Made by a program: the position numbers and the translations under genes. DNA of 64,000 nucleotides, taken from positions 3,906,001 to 3,970,000 of the forward strand of contig NZ_CP046622.1 of assembly GCF_009755665.1 (NCBI RefSeq), given 5' to 3'. This stretch comes from Variovorax paradoxus. Lineage in GTDB: Bacteria > Pseudomonadota > Gammaproteobacteria > Burkholderiales > Burkholderiaceae_C. Positions 1 through 8,399 of the stretch are shown one piece after another. Below the pieces are notes generated by a model that was not told where the DNA came from, did not search any database, and worked only from the letters and a program-made list of their open reading frames with translations. Numbering within the stretch: the first letter of the stretch is position 1; each line of letters starts with the position of its first letter.

Positions 1-5
1 CTGGG

Positions 6-758
6 TCAAGCCTTCCGGCGCTGCCGGACCCAGGCCTCGAAGCCGGTCGGCGCCAGACGAGCACCGGCAGCCGGCGTAAGAGAGCGGTCATCGAGGCGCA
101 CGCCGAAGTAAGCCGCCTCGGCATCGGTCACGACCTGCCGGGCGTCACCCGTCGCTGCAAGAAAACGCCGCACCAGGTCGTCGAGCGGCACGGCCTCGGG
201 CCCTGCGATCTCCACGCGACCACCGGCTGGCGGCTCGTTCACGATGTCGGCCAGCGCGGCAGCCACGTCTTCCGCCGCAATCGGCTGCACCAGCGCGTGC
301 GACAAGCGAATTTCACCGCCCGCGCCGCCCGCATTGGCAATGCCGCCCAGGAACTCGAAGAACTGCGTCGCCTGCACGATCGTGTAGGGCACGGGCGAGG
401 CTTCGATCAAGTCCTCCTGCGCTTGCTTGGCGCGGAAATAGCCGCTGGCCAGCAGCCGATCTGTGCCGACGACCGAGAGCGCGATGTGGTGGGCCACGCC
501 GGCTTCGGCCTCGGCCGCGAGCAGGTTGCGGCCCGAGGTCTCGAAGAAGCGCAGCACAGCCTCGTCCTCGAACGAAGGCGAGTTCGCCACGTCGACCACA
601 ACCTGTGCACCCGCCAGGGCCTCTTTCAGCCCCTCGCCGGTGAGCGTGTCGACGCCCGTGGAGGGCGAGGCGGCGACGACTTGGTGGCCGGCGTCGCGCA
701 GCCGCGCGGCGAGCTTGGAGCCGATGAGGCCGGAGCCCCCGATGATGACGATCTTCAT
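6..758 (-). CDS. NAD(P)-binding atypical SDR (NmrA/YwnB-like) protein
   Basis: A 250-residue protein opening with a Rossmann nucleotide-binding loop, GGSGLIG at residues 7-13, directly after the first beta strand. There is no YxxxK catalytic pair of classical short-chain dehydrogenases. The repeated pattern of 'S-V-V-G-T', 'Y-F-R-A-K' and 'Y-T-I-V-Q-A-T-Q' segments fits the atypical SDR/NmrA-like group, which binds NAD(P)H as a redox sensor or reduces small substrates. Length is normal for the group. The ATG at 758 is preceded by an AAGGAATC-like ribosome site on the minus strand. It is transcribed away from the response regulator at 1067. The substrate cannot be read from the sequence. Confidence 0.8.
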   Translation of the reverse strand: MKIVIIGGSGLIGSKLAARLRDAGHQVVAASPSTGVDTLTGEGLKEALAGAQVVVDVANSPSFEDEAVLRFFETSGRNLLAAEAEAGVAHHIALSVVGTDRLLASGYFRAKQAQEDLIEASPVPYTIVQATQFFEFLGGIANAGGAGGEIRLSHALVQPIAAEDVAAALADIVNEPPAGGRVEIAGPEAVPLDDLVRRFLAATGDARQVVTDAEAAYFGVRLDDRSLTPAAGARLAPTGFEAWVRQRRKA

Positions 759-1066
759 GGTTGATTCCTTGTGAAAGGCAGTCCAGGGAACGCCCCCTTG
801 GACGTCCTTTCAAGCAAGACGTCCGGCGGGAATGGTTTGTGACACCGGGGCCGAAAAACCAGGTGGAATCGACGTCCCGCCGGTGGGCGAGGCGACAAGA
901 CAACGGCCTGCAACCGCGTAAGCGCGCCAAGTGGCACGGCTCCTGCATTGCCCCTTCGAACCGCAGGCCCACAGCGCAATGTGTGACACGGGGCCGGCGC
1001 CCAGTTCGTCGTTCGAAGGACAGCTTCGCACTCCGCCCCCACTCACCTCCCAACTAACATCGGTCG
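759..1066. other. Intergenic region with imperfect direct repeat
   Basis: This 308-base stretch separates two divergent genes and has no convincing coding frame. It contains two near-identical copies of TGTGACAC(C)GGGGCCG, at about 838-853 and 982-996, and several copies of the GACGTCC heptamer near 800-875. It should hold both divergent promoters, but I see no strong sigma70 match. Confidence 0.4.
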
Positions 1067-1744
1067 ATGCGAATTCTGGTCATTGAGGGCGAGCCCCAGC
1101 TCGGCGATCAACTGAAGAAGGGCCTGGAGCAGAACGGGTACGCAGTCGACATTGCGCGCGATGGCGCCAAGGGCCGCTACCTCTCCGCGGAGCACGACTA
1201 CGCGCTGATCCTTCTCGACGCGGTGCTTCCCGGCGCCGACGGCTTTGCGGTGCTGCGCGCCATACGGCGTACCGGCACCGTGCCCGTGCTGGTGCTCACG
1301 GCGCGCGACAAGGTCGAAGACCGCGTGAACGGCCTGCGGCAAGGCGCAGACGATTACCTGGTGAAGCCCTTCACGCTGCCGGAGCTGCTGGCGCGCGTGC
1401 GAGCCCTGCTGCAACGCGGCAAGCCGAACGAGTCCACCACATTCCGCCTGGCCGATCTGGAGCTCGACCTCGCCAGCCGCAAATGCGCTCGCAACCACCA
1501 GCGCATCGAGCTCACGGCAAAGGAGTTCACGCTGCTGGCGGTGCTGCTGCGCAACAGGGGGCATATCGTCTCGCGCAGCACGCTCGCCGAAGAGGTGTGG
1601 GACAGCACGCTCGACAGCGACACCAACGTGCTCGAAGTCGCCATTCGCAGGCTGCGCGCCAAGATCGACGACCCTTTCGACCCGAAGCTGCTGCACACGG
1701 TGCGCGGCAGCGGCTACGTGCTCGAAGACCGTTCCTGGCCTTGA
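1067..1744 (+). CDS. OmpR/PhoB-family response regulator, orphan
   Basis: A 225-residue two-domain regulator. The receiver domain (about 1-115) has phosphoacceptor D51, the T/K pair and K100 in VKPF. The C-terminal winged helix (about 128-222) has the family features LTAKEFTLL, EVWD and RRLRAKID...VRGSGYVL, which point to the CopR/CusR/QseB-like subgroup. The acidic pocket that binds magnesium is altered: the usual E-D pair after strand 1 reads E7-G8. No histidine kinase gene adjoins it, since the next gene (1775-3040) is a convergent antiporter. Family membership is secure; the signal sensed and genes controlled are unknown. Confidence 0.9.
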   Translation: MRILVIEGEPQLGDQLKKGLEQNGYAVDIARDGAKGRYLSAEHDYALILLDAVLPGADGFAVLRAIRRTGTVPVLVLTARDKVEDRVNGLRQGADDYLVKPFTLPELLARVRALLQRGKPNESTTFRLADLELDLASRKCARNHQRIELTAKEFTLLAVLLRNRGHIVSRSTLAEEVWDSTLDSDTNVLEVAIRRLRAKIDDPFDPKLLHTVRGSGYVLEDRSWP

Positions 1745-1774
1745 GCCCGCCTGCTGGGCCGCACCCGCTGTTGA

Positions 1775-3040
1775 CTAGGGCTTTGCGCGAGCCGGTGTTT
1801 CGTCCGATGCGGCGGCAGGCGCCTTGGTGCGGCCCATCACCACGTTGATCAGCGGCCCCGTCATCGCGGTGGTCACCAGCGCCATCACCAGCAGCATGGT
1901 GAAGAGCTCGGGGCCGATCAGGCCGGCGTCCAGGCCGATCTTCATCACGATGAGCTCCATCAGCCCGCGCGCATTCATGAGCGAACCGGTGGCAAGGCTG
2001 TCGCGCCATCCGTAGCCCGCCATGCGCGCGCCGATGGCGCCACCGGCCAGCTTGCCGATGGTGGCGACGCCGACGATCAGCAGCATCGCGCCCACGCTAG
2101 CTCCCGTAAAGGCATTGGCGGTGGTGCCCAGCCCCGCCAGCGCGAAGAACAGCGGCATCAGCACCACGATGGAAATCGGCTCGATGCGCTCGGTGAGCGA
2201 GTTCAGCAAACGGTCGTCACGCGGCAGGCAGGCGCCGAACAGGAAAGCGCCGAACACGGCGTGCAGGTGCAGCCACTCGGTTGCCAGTGCGCACACCAGC
2301 AGGCCGATCATCAGCGAGGCCATCATGGTGGTCGAAGGCTCGCCGTTGGGTGCGCGCGTGCGCAGCAGCCACGCAAAGGCCGGCTTCATGCCGAAGAACA
2401 GCACGGCCAGCAGCACCACCACACCGGCGGTGGTCTTGAGCAGGCCGGTGTAGCCCTCCCCCGCGCCGGCCAGCGCCACCACCAGCGCCAGCAAGATCCA
2501 CGCGAACACATCGACCACGGCCGCCGCGCTCAACGAGAGCTGGCCGAACGGCGTGCGCGTGAGGCCGCGATCTTTCAGGATGCGCGCCATGACGGGAAAA
2601 GCAGTGATCGAAAGCGCCGCCGCCATGAACAACGCAAACGGCCAGAAGCCCACGCCCGCGGGCGCCAGCGACGGATGCAAGGCCGGCGAGATCGCAATGC
2701 CCAGCACCATTGGCACCGCAATGCTGAGCGCACCCACATAGCCGGCGGCCTTCAGCTGCGCGCGCACGCCTTGCGCGGCCCGCAGTTCGAGCCCGACCAC
2801 GAACATGAACAGCACCAGCCCCACCGTCGAGAGCGACGAGAGCCCCTCGAGGTGGCTCTTGGAGAAAAGCTGCGCATGCAACGAAGGGAACAGCGCCCCC
2901 ATGACCACCGGCCCCAGCATGAGGCCGGCCGCCATTTCCCCGACCACACTCGGCTGGCCCACGTGGCGGAGCACCCAGCCGCAGATGCGCGCGGTGCTCA
3001 GGATGACGATGAGTTGCAGCAGGAGAGACGTAGCGGACAT
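1775..3040 (-). CDS. Cation:proton antiporter, CPA2/KefB-like membrane domain
   Basis: A 421-residue inner-membrane protein made almost wholly of about twelve hydrophobic segments, starting with MSATSLLLQLIVILSTARI. The segments resemble the Na+/H+ exchanger domain of CPA2 transporters, including the VVGEMAAGLMLGP stretch in the second helix and a conserved charged segment in the middle. It stops after the membrane domain, so the cytosolic TrkA-N/RCK domain of full-length KefB/KefC (about 600 residues) is absent, as in many Comamonadaceae homologues. It exchanges monovalent cations for protons; whether K+ or Na+ cannot be told. The start is ATG at 3040. It is convergent with the response regulator gene. 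Confidence 0.88.
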   Translation of the reverse strand: MSATSLLLQLIVILSTARICGWVLRHVGQPSVVGEMAAGLMLGPVVMGALFPSLHAQLFSKSHLEGLSSLSTVGLVLFMFVVGLELRAAQGVRAQLKAAGYVGALSIAVPMVLGIAISPALHPSLAPAGVGFWPFALFMAAALSITAFPVMARILKDRGLTRTPFGQLSLSAAAVVDVFAWILLALVVALAGAGEGYTGLLKTTAGVVVLLAVLFFGMKPAFAWLLRTRAPNGEPSTTMMASLMIGLLVCALATEWLHLHAVFGAFLFGACLPRDDRLLNSLTERIEPISIVVLMPLFFALAGLGTTANAFTGASVGAMLLIVGVATIGKLAGGAIGARMAGYGWRDSLATGSLMNARGLMELIVMKIGLDAGLIGPELFTMLLVMALVTTAMTGPLINVVMGRTKAPAAASDETPARAKP

Positions 3041-3074
3041 GGACCGAAGCGCTGGTGGACGTGAATACGCGATG

Positions 3075-3413
3075 TTAGTTTTGTTCGGGCGCCTCGAACC
3101 AACGGTCGGCCCATTGGTTCAGCGGCTTGAGCCGCTTGACGAGTTCACCGCCCGATTCGGTGAGCACGTAGCCCGCATCGGCCAGCGCGACGATGCCGCC
3201 CGCGCGCAGTTCCTTGAGCCGGTCGTTCAGCACCGAAGGCGACATGTCCCCCGTGCTCACACGCAAGGCCCTGAAGCTCTGCGGCAGGCCATCGCGCAGC
3301 TCCCACAAGATGCGCAGCGTGCCCTTGCGGCCCAGTTGCTCCAGCAGCCGCATGACGGGCCGGCGTGATGCGGCAGGGGCCGATGACTCTTGCGGTGATT
3401 CGGCTTTGCTCAT
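3075..3413 (-). CDS. HxlR-family transcriptional regulator
   Basis: A small winged-helix regulator of 112 residues from the ATG at 3413. The frame also allows a TTG five codons earlier, at 3428, which I consider less likely. The core carries HxlR hallmarks: LLEQLGRKGTLRILWELRDG, then a segment reading SPSVLNDRLKEL, and a wing ending ESGGEL. HxlR proteins respond to aldehydes, redox or aromatic compounds. This gene is divergent from the carboxymuconolactone-decarboxylase-like gene at 3535, and the shared promoter contains two perfect palindromes, so autoregulation plus control of that gene is likely. Confidence 0.88.
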   Translation of the reverse strand: MSKAESPQESSAPAASRRPVMRLLEQLGRKGTLRILWELRDGLPQSFRALRVSTGDMSPSVLNDRLKELRAGGIVALADAGYVLTESGGELVKRLKPLNQWADRWFEAPEQN

Positions 3414-3450
3414 GGATGTAGTTCTCAAGATAGTTGTCCGGCCGCCATTG

Positions 3451-3469
3451 CGCTACGCATTTCGTAGCG
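3451..3469. promoter_or_regulatory. Palindromic operator 1 (HxlR site candidate)
   Basis: CGCTACG-N5-CGTAGCG, a perfect inverted repeat with 7-base arms, lies between the divergent HxlR and CMD-like genes. It is repeated 34 bases further on, about three helical turns, at 3485-3503. Binding by the neighbouring HxlR protein is inference. Confidence 0.65.
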
Positions 3470-3484
3470 ATAGACTGCACAGGT

Positions 3485-3503
3485 CGCTACGCTTTTCGTA
3501 GCG
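3485..3503. promoter_or_regulatory. Palindromic operator 2 (HxlR site candidate)
   Basis: Second copy of CGCTACG-N5-CGTAGCG, identical in both arms to the copy at 3451-3469; only the 5-base centre differs (CTTTT instead of CATTT). A related half-site, CTACGAAGG, follows just upstream of the start codon at 3535. Confidence 0.65.
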
Positions 3504-3534
3504 ATTTGAACCGCATTCTACGAAGGATTCGACC

Positions 3535-4113
3535 ATGACACCCCTCGCTGCAACAGACAACCGCGCTCCCCGTATCCAGCCGCTCGAAGCGCCCTACCCC
3601 GAACCGACTGCCGACTTGCTGGCGCGAATGAACCCGCCCGGAAGACCGGAAATCCTGGCGCTCTTTCGCGTGCTGGCCATCAACCCCGAGCTGGCCGAGC
3701 GCACGCTGGACCTCGGCCGCTATCTTCTCGGCCGCAAAGCGGCTATCGACCTGCATGATCGCGAGGTGGTGATCACGCGCGTGTGCGCGCGCTGCGGCGC
3801 GGAGTACGAATGGGGGGTGCACATCGCGGCCTTCGGCGATGCCGCGGGCCTCAGCGCTACCGACAGGCGCGTGATGGCGTCGGCCACCGAAGATCTCGAG
3901 CTGCTCGCACCCCGGGACCGCCTGCTGGTCCGGCTGGTCGATCAGCTGCACGACACCAGCCATGTGGACGACGAGCTCTGGCAGGCGATGTGCACCCACT
4001 GGAGCCCACCGCAGCTCATCGAACTGATGATGCTCGCGGGCTGGTACCACGCCGTGAGTTACGTGTGCAACGGGGCGCGCGTGCCGCTTGAAAAATGGGC
4101 CGCGCGCTGGTGA
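3535..4113 (+). CDS. Carboxymuconolactone decarboxylase-family protein
   Basis: A 192-residue member of the CMD/AhpD-like superfamily. The signature is around residues 84-98, where ARCGAEYEWGVH gives the conserved Cys followed eight residues later by His, after a D-R-E-V-V-I helix. Only one cysteine is present in this stretch, whereas AhpD peroxidase partners have CxxC, so a peroxidatic thiol pair is not evident. Related proteins are often linked to degradation of aromatic compounds or oxidative stress. The ATG at 3535 follows GAAGGA. It is divergent from the HxlR gene, with two palindromes between them, suggesting induction by the ligand of that regulator. Confidence 0.82.
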   Translation: MTPLAATDNRAPRIQPLEAPYPEPTADLLARMNPPGRPEILALFRVLAINPELAERTLDLGRYLLGRKAAIDLHDREVVITRVCARCGAEYEWGVHIAAFGDAAGLSATDRRVMASATEDLELLAPRDRLLVRLVDQLHDTSHVDDELWQAMCTHWSPPQLIELMMLAGWYHAVSYVCNGARVPLEKWAARW

Positions 4114-4147
4114 CACCGGAGCTTCGACCAACGGCTCCCCGGCCGGC

Positions 4148-6415
4148 TCAGCCGCGGTCGCCCGCGGTCTTCGGCATGCGCATCAGCCGCAACCCGTTGG
4201 CCACCACCAGCAGGCTCGCGCCCATGTCGGCAAACACGGCCATCCACATGGTGGCGCTGCCGAACACCGCAAGCACGAAGAACGCGCCCTTGATGCCCAG
4301 CGCCAGCGTGATGTTCTGCCACAGCACCGCGTGCGCCCGGCGCGACAGGCGAATGGTCTCGGGCAGGCGCCGCAGGTCGTCGTTCATGATGACCACGTCC
4401 GCCGCCTCCATGGCCGTGTCGGTACCGGCGCCGCCCATTGCAAAGCCGATGGTTGCCTGAGCCAACGCTGGCGCGTCGTTGATGCCATCGCCCACCATGC
4501 CTGCAACGCCGTGGCGCTGCTGGAGCGCCTTGACGGCGTCGAGCTTCTCTTCGGGCAGCAGGTTGCCGCGCACGTCTTCGATGCCCGCATGCGCGCCGAT
4601 TGCCCTGGCCGTGGCGGCGTTGTCGCCGGTCAACATCACCGGCGTGACGCCGAGCGCGCGCAGCTCGGCCATTGCAGCCCGCGAAGACGGCTTGATGGTG
4701 TCGGCCACCGCAAACAGCGCGAGCACCTCCTGGCCGGAGGCCAGCAGCGTGACCGTGCGCCCTGCTTCTTCATGGCGCTTCAGCTCGGCCTCGAGCGCCG
4801 GGGTGCACAGCCCCCGCTCCTCGATCAGCCGGTGGTTGCCGAGCACATAGGCCCGGCCTTCATGCGTGGCCTGCACGCCGCGCCCTGGCAGGGCAGTGAA
4901 GTCTCCGACCTCCAGCGCTTCGATCTCCAGGCCCTCGGCAATGGCCTTGGACACGGGGTGGTCCGACCGGCTTGCGATGCTTGCCGCAATCGCAAAGACC
5001 GCGTCCTTGTCCGTCGCGGCACCAAGCAGGCCCGATTCGACCAGCCGCGGCTTGCCTTCGGTGATGGTGCCCGTCTTGTCGAGCGCCACTGCCTTCAGCT
5101 TGCGCGCCTCTTCAAGATAGATGCCGCCCTTGATGAGAATGCCGCGCCGCGCCGCCGAGGCCAGCGCGCTCACCACGGTGACAGGCGTCGAGATGACCAG
5201 CGCGCAAGGGCACGCGATGACCAGCAGCACCAGAGCCTTGTAGATGGCCTGCAGCCAGGTCCACCCCATGAGCCAGGGCGTGAGCACCGCCACTGCAATG
5301 GCCACCGCGAAGACAGCGGGCGTGTAGACCGAGGCGAACTTGTCGACGAAGCGCTGCGTGGGCGCGCGCGAACCTTGCGCCTCTTCGACCGCATGGATGA
5401 TGCGGGCGAGCGTGGTGTTGGCTGCCACCGCCGTCACACGGAATTCAAGCGCGCCCGTCTGGTTGACGGTGCCCGCGAACACCGCATCGCCGGCCGCCTT
5501 GTCGACCGGAATGCTCTCGCCGGTGACGGGTGCCTGGTCGATGGCGCTGGTTCCTTGGGTGACGACGCCGTCGAGTGGTACGCGCTCGCCGGGGCGGATG
5601 CGCACCATGGCGCCCAACGCCACGGTGTCGGCCTTCGCCGTCTTCCAGCTGCCGTCGGGCTGCCGCACCTCGGCCTGCTCGGGGGCCAGCGCCAGCAGCC
5701 CCTGGATGGCATTGCGCGCGCGATCGACTGCGCGGGCTTCGATCATTTCGGCAATGGCATAGAGCGCCATCACCATCGCGGCCTCGGGCCATTGCCCGAT
5801 CAGGAAAGCCCCCGTCACAGCCACGGCCATCAGCGCGTTGATGTTCAACCGCCCGCGCACCAGTGCCGCGAAGCCCTTCTTGTAGGTGTCGAGCCCGGCC
5901 AGGCCGATGGCACCGAGCGCAAGCGCCATTTCCAACGCGGTGAACCCGGCCCCCTTGGGCGCGAGAAAGGAAACTGTCTCGGCCGCAATGGCCAGCACCA
6001 GCGCTGCAACCAGCCGCAGGAGTTCGGGCGTCATGAAGCCGGCACCCGCCGCGCCGCCGGCAACGGGCTGCGCGCCCGCCACGTCGTTCAGCGGCTCGGG
6101 CTTGAACCCCGCCTTGCGAATGGCTGCCAGCGCATCAGGCAATGCGGCGTCATCGGCCGTGATGGCCATGGTGCGTTCGCCGAGCCGGAAGCGCAGCCCG
6201 CTGATGCCGCGAACGGGCTCGAGCGCGCGCCGGATCTCAGACTCTTCCACGGCGCAGTCCATCGTGGGAATGCGAAAGAGCAAGGCGCCTTTCGGAACGT
6301 CGGCCATCTGGATGGGAGCGGACGCCGACCCGCAGGCGGAGTTGCCGCAGCACGCCGTTTCGGCAGGGGCGTGAGCGCGCGGCGCCAGGGGTTTCAGGGC
6401 ATTCTGGTTCGTCAT
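4148..6415 (-). CDS. cadA: Heavy-metal translocating P-type ATPase (Zn/Cd/Pb)
   Basis: A P1B-type ATPase of about 755 residues exporting divalent soft metals across the inner membrane. A Cys-rich N-terminus (CCGNSACGS) precedes an HMA-like domain with a single-Cys M-D-C-A-V-E-E motif. The membrane CPC metal site lies at about residue 402, the phosphorylated Asp in DKTGT at about 446, then S-D-H-P and the GDGINDAPAL hinge. CPC with this N-terminus fits the Zn/Cd/Pb group rather than copper. The start is uncertain: TTG 6460, ATG 6424 and ATG 6415 are all in frame. I choose 6415 because the MerR-type promoter at 6430-6453 would place its -10 box on the 6424 codon. It is divergent from the CadR/PbrR-like gene. 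Confidence 0.92.
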   Translation of the reverse strand: MTNQNALKPLAPRAHAPAETACCGNSACGSASAPIQMADVPKGALLFRIPTMDCAVEESEIRRALEPVRGISGLRFRLGERTMAITADDAALPDALAAIRKAGFKPEPLNDVAGAQPVAGGAAGAGFMTPELLRLVAALVLAIAAETVSFLAPKGAGFTALEMALALGAIGLAGLDTYKKGFAALVRGRLNINALMAVAVTGAFLIGQWPEAAMVMALYAIAEMIEARAVDRARNAIQGLLALAPEQAEVRQPDGSWKTAKADTVALGAMVRIRPGERVPLDGVVTQGTSAIDQAPVTGESIPVDKAAGDAVFAGTVNQTGALEFRVTAVAANTTLARIIHAVEEAQGSRAPTQRFVDKFASVYTPAVFAVAIAVAVLTPWLMGWTWLQAIYKALVLLVIACPCALVISTPVTVVSALASAARRGILIKGGIYLEEARKLKAVALDKTGTITEGKPRLVESGLLGAATDKDAVFAIAASIASRSDHPVSKAIAEGLEIEALEVGDFTALPGRGVQATHEGRAYVLGNHRLIEERGLCTPALEAELKRHEEAGRTVTLLASGQEVLALFAVADTIKPSSRAAMAELRALGVTPVMLTGDNAATARAIGAHAGIEDVRGNLLPEEKLDAVKALQQRHGVAGMVGDGINDAPALAQATIGFAMGGAGTDTAMEAADVVIMNDDLRRLPETIRLSRRAHAVLWQNITLALGIKGAFFVLAVFGSATMWMAVFADMGASLLVVANGLRLMRMPKTAGDRG

Positions 6416-6429
6416 GAAAGCCATTGGAA

Positions 6430-6453
6430 ACCCTGAAGCAGGTGTAGAGTCAA
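6430..6453 (-). promoter_or_regulatory. MerR-type promoter/operator of the metal ATPase
   Basis: On the minus strand TTGACT (6453-6448) starts an imperfect dyad, ACTCTACA and its partner TTCAGGGT, as in zntA/cadA/pbrA operators. The spacer to a weak -10 (TCCAAT, 6428-6423) is about 19 bases, the long spacing that MerR proteins correct by DNA distortion. Recognition by the adjacent MerR protein is inferred. Confidence 0.7.
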
Positions 6454-6487
6454 ACGACAAATTCCTTCACTTCGTTCTTGCCGCATC

Positions 6488-6961
6488 ATGAAAATCGGAG
6501 AGCTGGCCAAGGTCGCGAACACACCGGTCGAAACCATTCGCTACTACGAGCGCGAACAGCTGCTGCCCGAGCCGGCGCGCACCGAGGGCAACTACCGCAT
6601 CTACGACGACGAGCACGCGCAACGCTTGGGCTTTATCCGCCGCTGCCGTTCACTGGACATGACGCTCGATGAAATCCGCAGCCTGCTGCGGTTCCGCGAT
6701 GCGCCGGGAGAAGACTGTGGCCAGGTCAACCAGCTGCTGGACGACCACATCGGCCACGTGGCGGCCCGCATTTCGGAGCTCAAGCTGCTGGAGAAACAGC
6801 TGAAGGCGCTGCGCCAGCAATGCTGCGGGGCCGAGTCGGCGCAGAACTGCGGCATCCTGCAGGAGCTGGACACCGCCACGCTCGCAACAGACCCCTTCGG
6901 CCAGCACGCGGGGCATGTGCACGGCTCGCTGCACAACACATCCGCCAAACGCTCGTCCTGA
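6488..6961 (+). CDS. cadR: MerR-family Cd(II)/Pb(II)-responsive regulator
   Basis: A 157-residue MerR protein. The N-terminal helix-turn-helix (MKIGELAKVANTPVETIRYYERE) is canonical and is followed by a long dimerization helix ending near residue 110. Metal-binding residues match the CadR/PbrR branch: C77 at the start of the dimerization helix, then C112, C113 and C121. A His-rich tail follows (H140, H143, H145, H149), as in CadR proteins with a second metal site. It is divergent from the P-type ATPase gene and an operator of the right type lies between them. Cadmium, lead or zinc cannot be separated from sequence alone. Confidence 0.92.
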   Translation: MKIGELAKVANTPVETIRYYEREQLLPEPARTEGNYRIYDDEHAQRLGFIRRCRSLDMTLDEIRSLLRFRDAPGEDCGQVNQLLDDHIGHVAARISELKLLEKQLKALRQQCCGAESAQNCGILQELDTATLATDPFGQHAGHVHGSLHNTSAKRSS

Positions 6962-6969
6962 TATGCCCT

Positions 6970-6995
6970 GATGTGATCCAGTGCGCGATCACATC
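6970..6995. repeat. 9-bp inverted repeat between convergent genes
   Basis: GATGTGATC and GATCACATC flank an 8-base loop just after the MerR gene and before the end of the DUF4256 gene. It could be a stem-loop terminator for both convergent transcripts, but no T-tract follows on either strand. Confidence 0.4.
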
Positions 6996-7005
6996 GACCG
7001 CGTGC

Positions 7006-7542
7006 TCACACGCGAAGCAACCCGCGAAAGCCCCTTGCCGCGTAGTAAGACTGGGCACCGTTGTGATACACGAACACCTTGCCATAGCGGTGGTCGCCGA
7101 AGAGCGCTCCGCCAAGTGAGCGAACGTCAGGCGGCGTCTCGATCCAGCTGGAAGTCTTCGCATCGAACTTGCCGAGCTTCTGCAGCTCCCGGTACTGTTC
7201 TTCCGTCAACAGTTCGATGCCCATGGCGGCCGCCATGCCAAGAGCACTGTCCTGCGGCTTGTTTTCCTTGCGCGCGTCCAGCGCTTCACGGTCATAGCAA
7301 AGGCTCCTGCGGCCTGCCGGGCTCTCGGGGGCGCAATCGCAGAACGTGATTTGCCCGGTTTTCTTGTCCTGGCCGATCACGTCCGGCTCGCCGCCGGTTT
7401 CTTCCATGGCACCAATCGACTTCAGCGCAGCGGGGTTGCCTTCGAGCCTTGCCTGGACGTCGGCCCATGCGATGCCCTTGTGGCGTTGCATGCTTTTCTC
7501 GAAGCGCGCTTGCAATGTCTGAAGCAGTTCTTGCGTCTTCAT
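7006..7542 (-). CDS. DUF4256 domain protein
   Basis: A 178-residue soluble protein that matches the DUF4256 family over its whole length. Recognisable stretches are GGEPDVIGQD, FCDCAPESPAGRRSLCYDREAL, and the C-terminal VYHNGAQSYYAARGFRGLLRV. No transmembrane segment or signal peptide is visible. The family has no established function. The start ATG (7542) lies 7 bases after the cysE stop codon on the same strand, so the two are likely cotranscribed. A role in cysteine metabolism would be guesswork. Confidence 0.85.
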   Translation of the reverse strand: MKTQELLQTLQARFEKSMQRHKGIAWADVQARLEGNPAALKSIGAMEETGGEPDVIGQDKKTGQITFCDCAPESPAGRRSLCYDREALDARKENKPQDSALGMAAAMGIELLTEEQYRELQKLGKFDAKTSSWIETPPDVRSLGGALFGDHRYGKVFVYHNGAQSYYAARGFRGLLRV

Positions 7543-7549
7543 GGTTCTG

Positions 7550-8320
7550 CTATTTGCCTATGAGCTGGGTGAGCTTCTCCGCTTCGAAGCTCTCGTCGCG
7601 CGCCGCGTCGCAGGGCACGCAGTCCTTGGTGCCGGGGTGCGCAGACAGCTTCTCGATGGCCTGCCACAGCAGCGCGATCTGGTGCTCCTGCCCAGCGGCG
7701 CTGTCGATCAGCCCGCGCATGGCCTGGCTGAGCGGGTCGTCCTCCTGCGTGATGCCGTAGGCGGAGAACTTCTGCGGCGCGGCCACATCGGCGCTCTCAC
7801 CCGCTTTCGACGGAATGATGCGCGCGGGAATGCCCACCGCCGTCGCCCCCGCAGGCACAGGCTTGATGACCACCGCGTTGCTGCCGATCTTGGCGCCGTC
7901 GCCAACCTCGAAGCCGCCCAGCACCTTGGCCCCCGCGCTCACCACCACGTTGCGCCCCAGCGTCGGGTGGCGCTTGGCGCCCTTGTAGAGCGAGGTGCCG
8001 CCCAGCGTCACGCCCTGGTAGATGGTGCAGCCGTCGCCGATTTCAGCGGTTTCGCCCACCACCACACCCATGGCATGGTCGAAGAACACCCGCTCGCCAA
8101 TCTTGGCGGCCGGGTGAATCTCGATGCCCGTGAGCCAGCGCGCCACGTGCGCGATAAAGCGGGCCGGCCACTTGAAACCGTGCGTCCAACAAGCGTGCGC
8201 CCAGCGATGCAGCACCACGGCATGAAAGCCGGGATAGACCGTGATCACTTCCCAGGCGCTGCGCGCGGCCGGGTCGCGTTCGAGGATGCACCGGATGTCG
8301 GCGCGCAAACGAGAGAACAT
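7550..8320 (-). CDS. cysE: Serine O-acetyltransferase
   Basis: The enzyme makes O-acetylserine from serine and acetyl-CoA, the first step of cysteine synthesis. From ATG 8320 it is 256 residues, in the short CysE/NifP-like class; a longer frame begins upstream but its extra residues are not family-like. The left-handed beta-helix of hexapeptide repeats covers about residues 60-170 and holds the active-site region [30 protein letters not shown]. An extended C-terminal tail contains several acidic and Cys residues. A ribosome site AAAGGCAG precedes the start. It lies downstream of trmJ, an order common in proteobacteria. Confidence 0.93.
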   Translation of the reverse strand: MFSRLRADIRCILERDPAARSAWEVITVYPGFHAVVLHRWAHACWTHGFKWPARFIAHVARWLTGIEIHPAAKIGERVFFDHAMGVVVGETAEIGDGCTIYQGVTLGGTSLYKGAKRHPTLGRNVVVSAGAKVLGGFEVGDGAKIGSNAVVIKPVPAGATAVGIPARIIPSKAGESADVAAPQKFSAYGITQEDDPLSQAMRGLIDSAAGQEHQIALLWQAIEKLSAHPGTKDCVPCDAARDESFEAEKLTQLIGK

Positions 8321-8399
8321 CGCTGCCTTTGTTGTCGTTATATCGATAGGGGCCGCGCAGTCTAAAGCCGGCGGTCTTTCGCGCACGCGCGATGGGGTT

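Noticed and set aside
4088..6436. A 782-codon open frame on the plus strand opposite the metal ATPase gene
   Set aside because: It is antisense to a clear P-type ATPase, has His/Arg/Gln-rich nonsense composition, and arises from GC-rich third positions.
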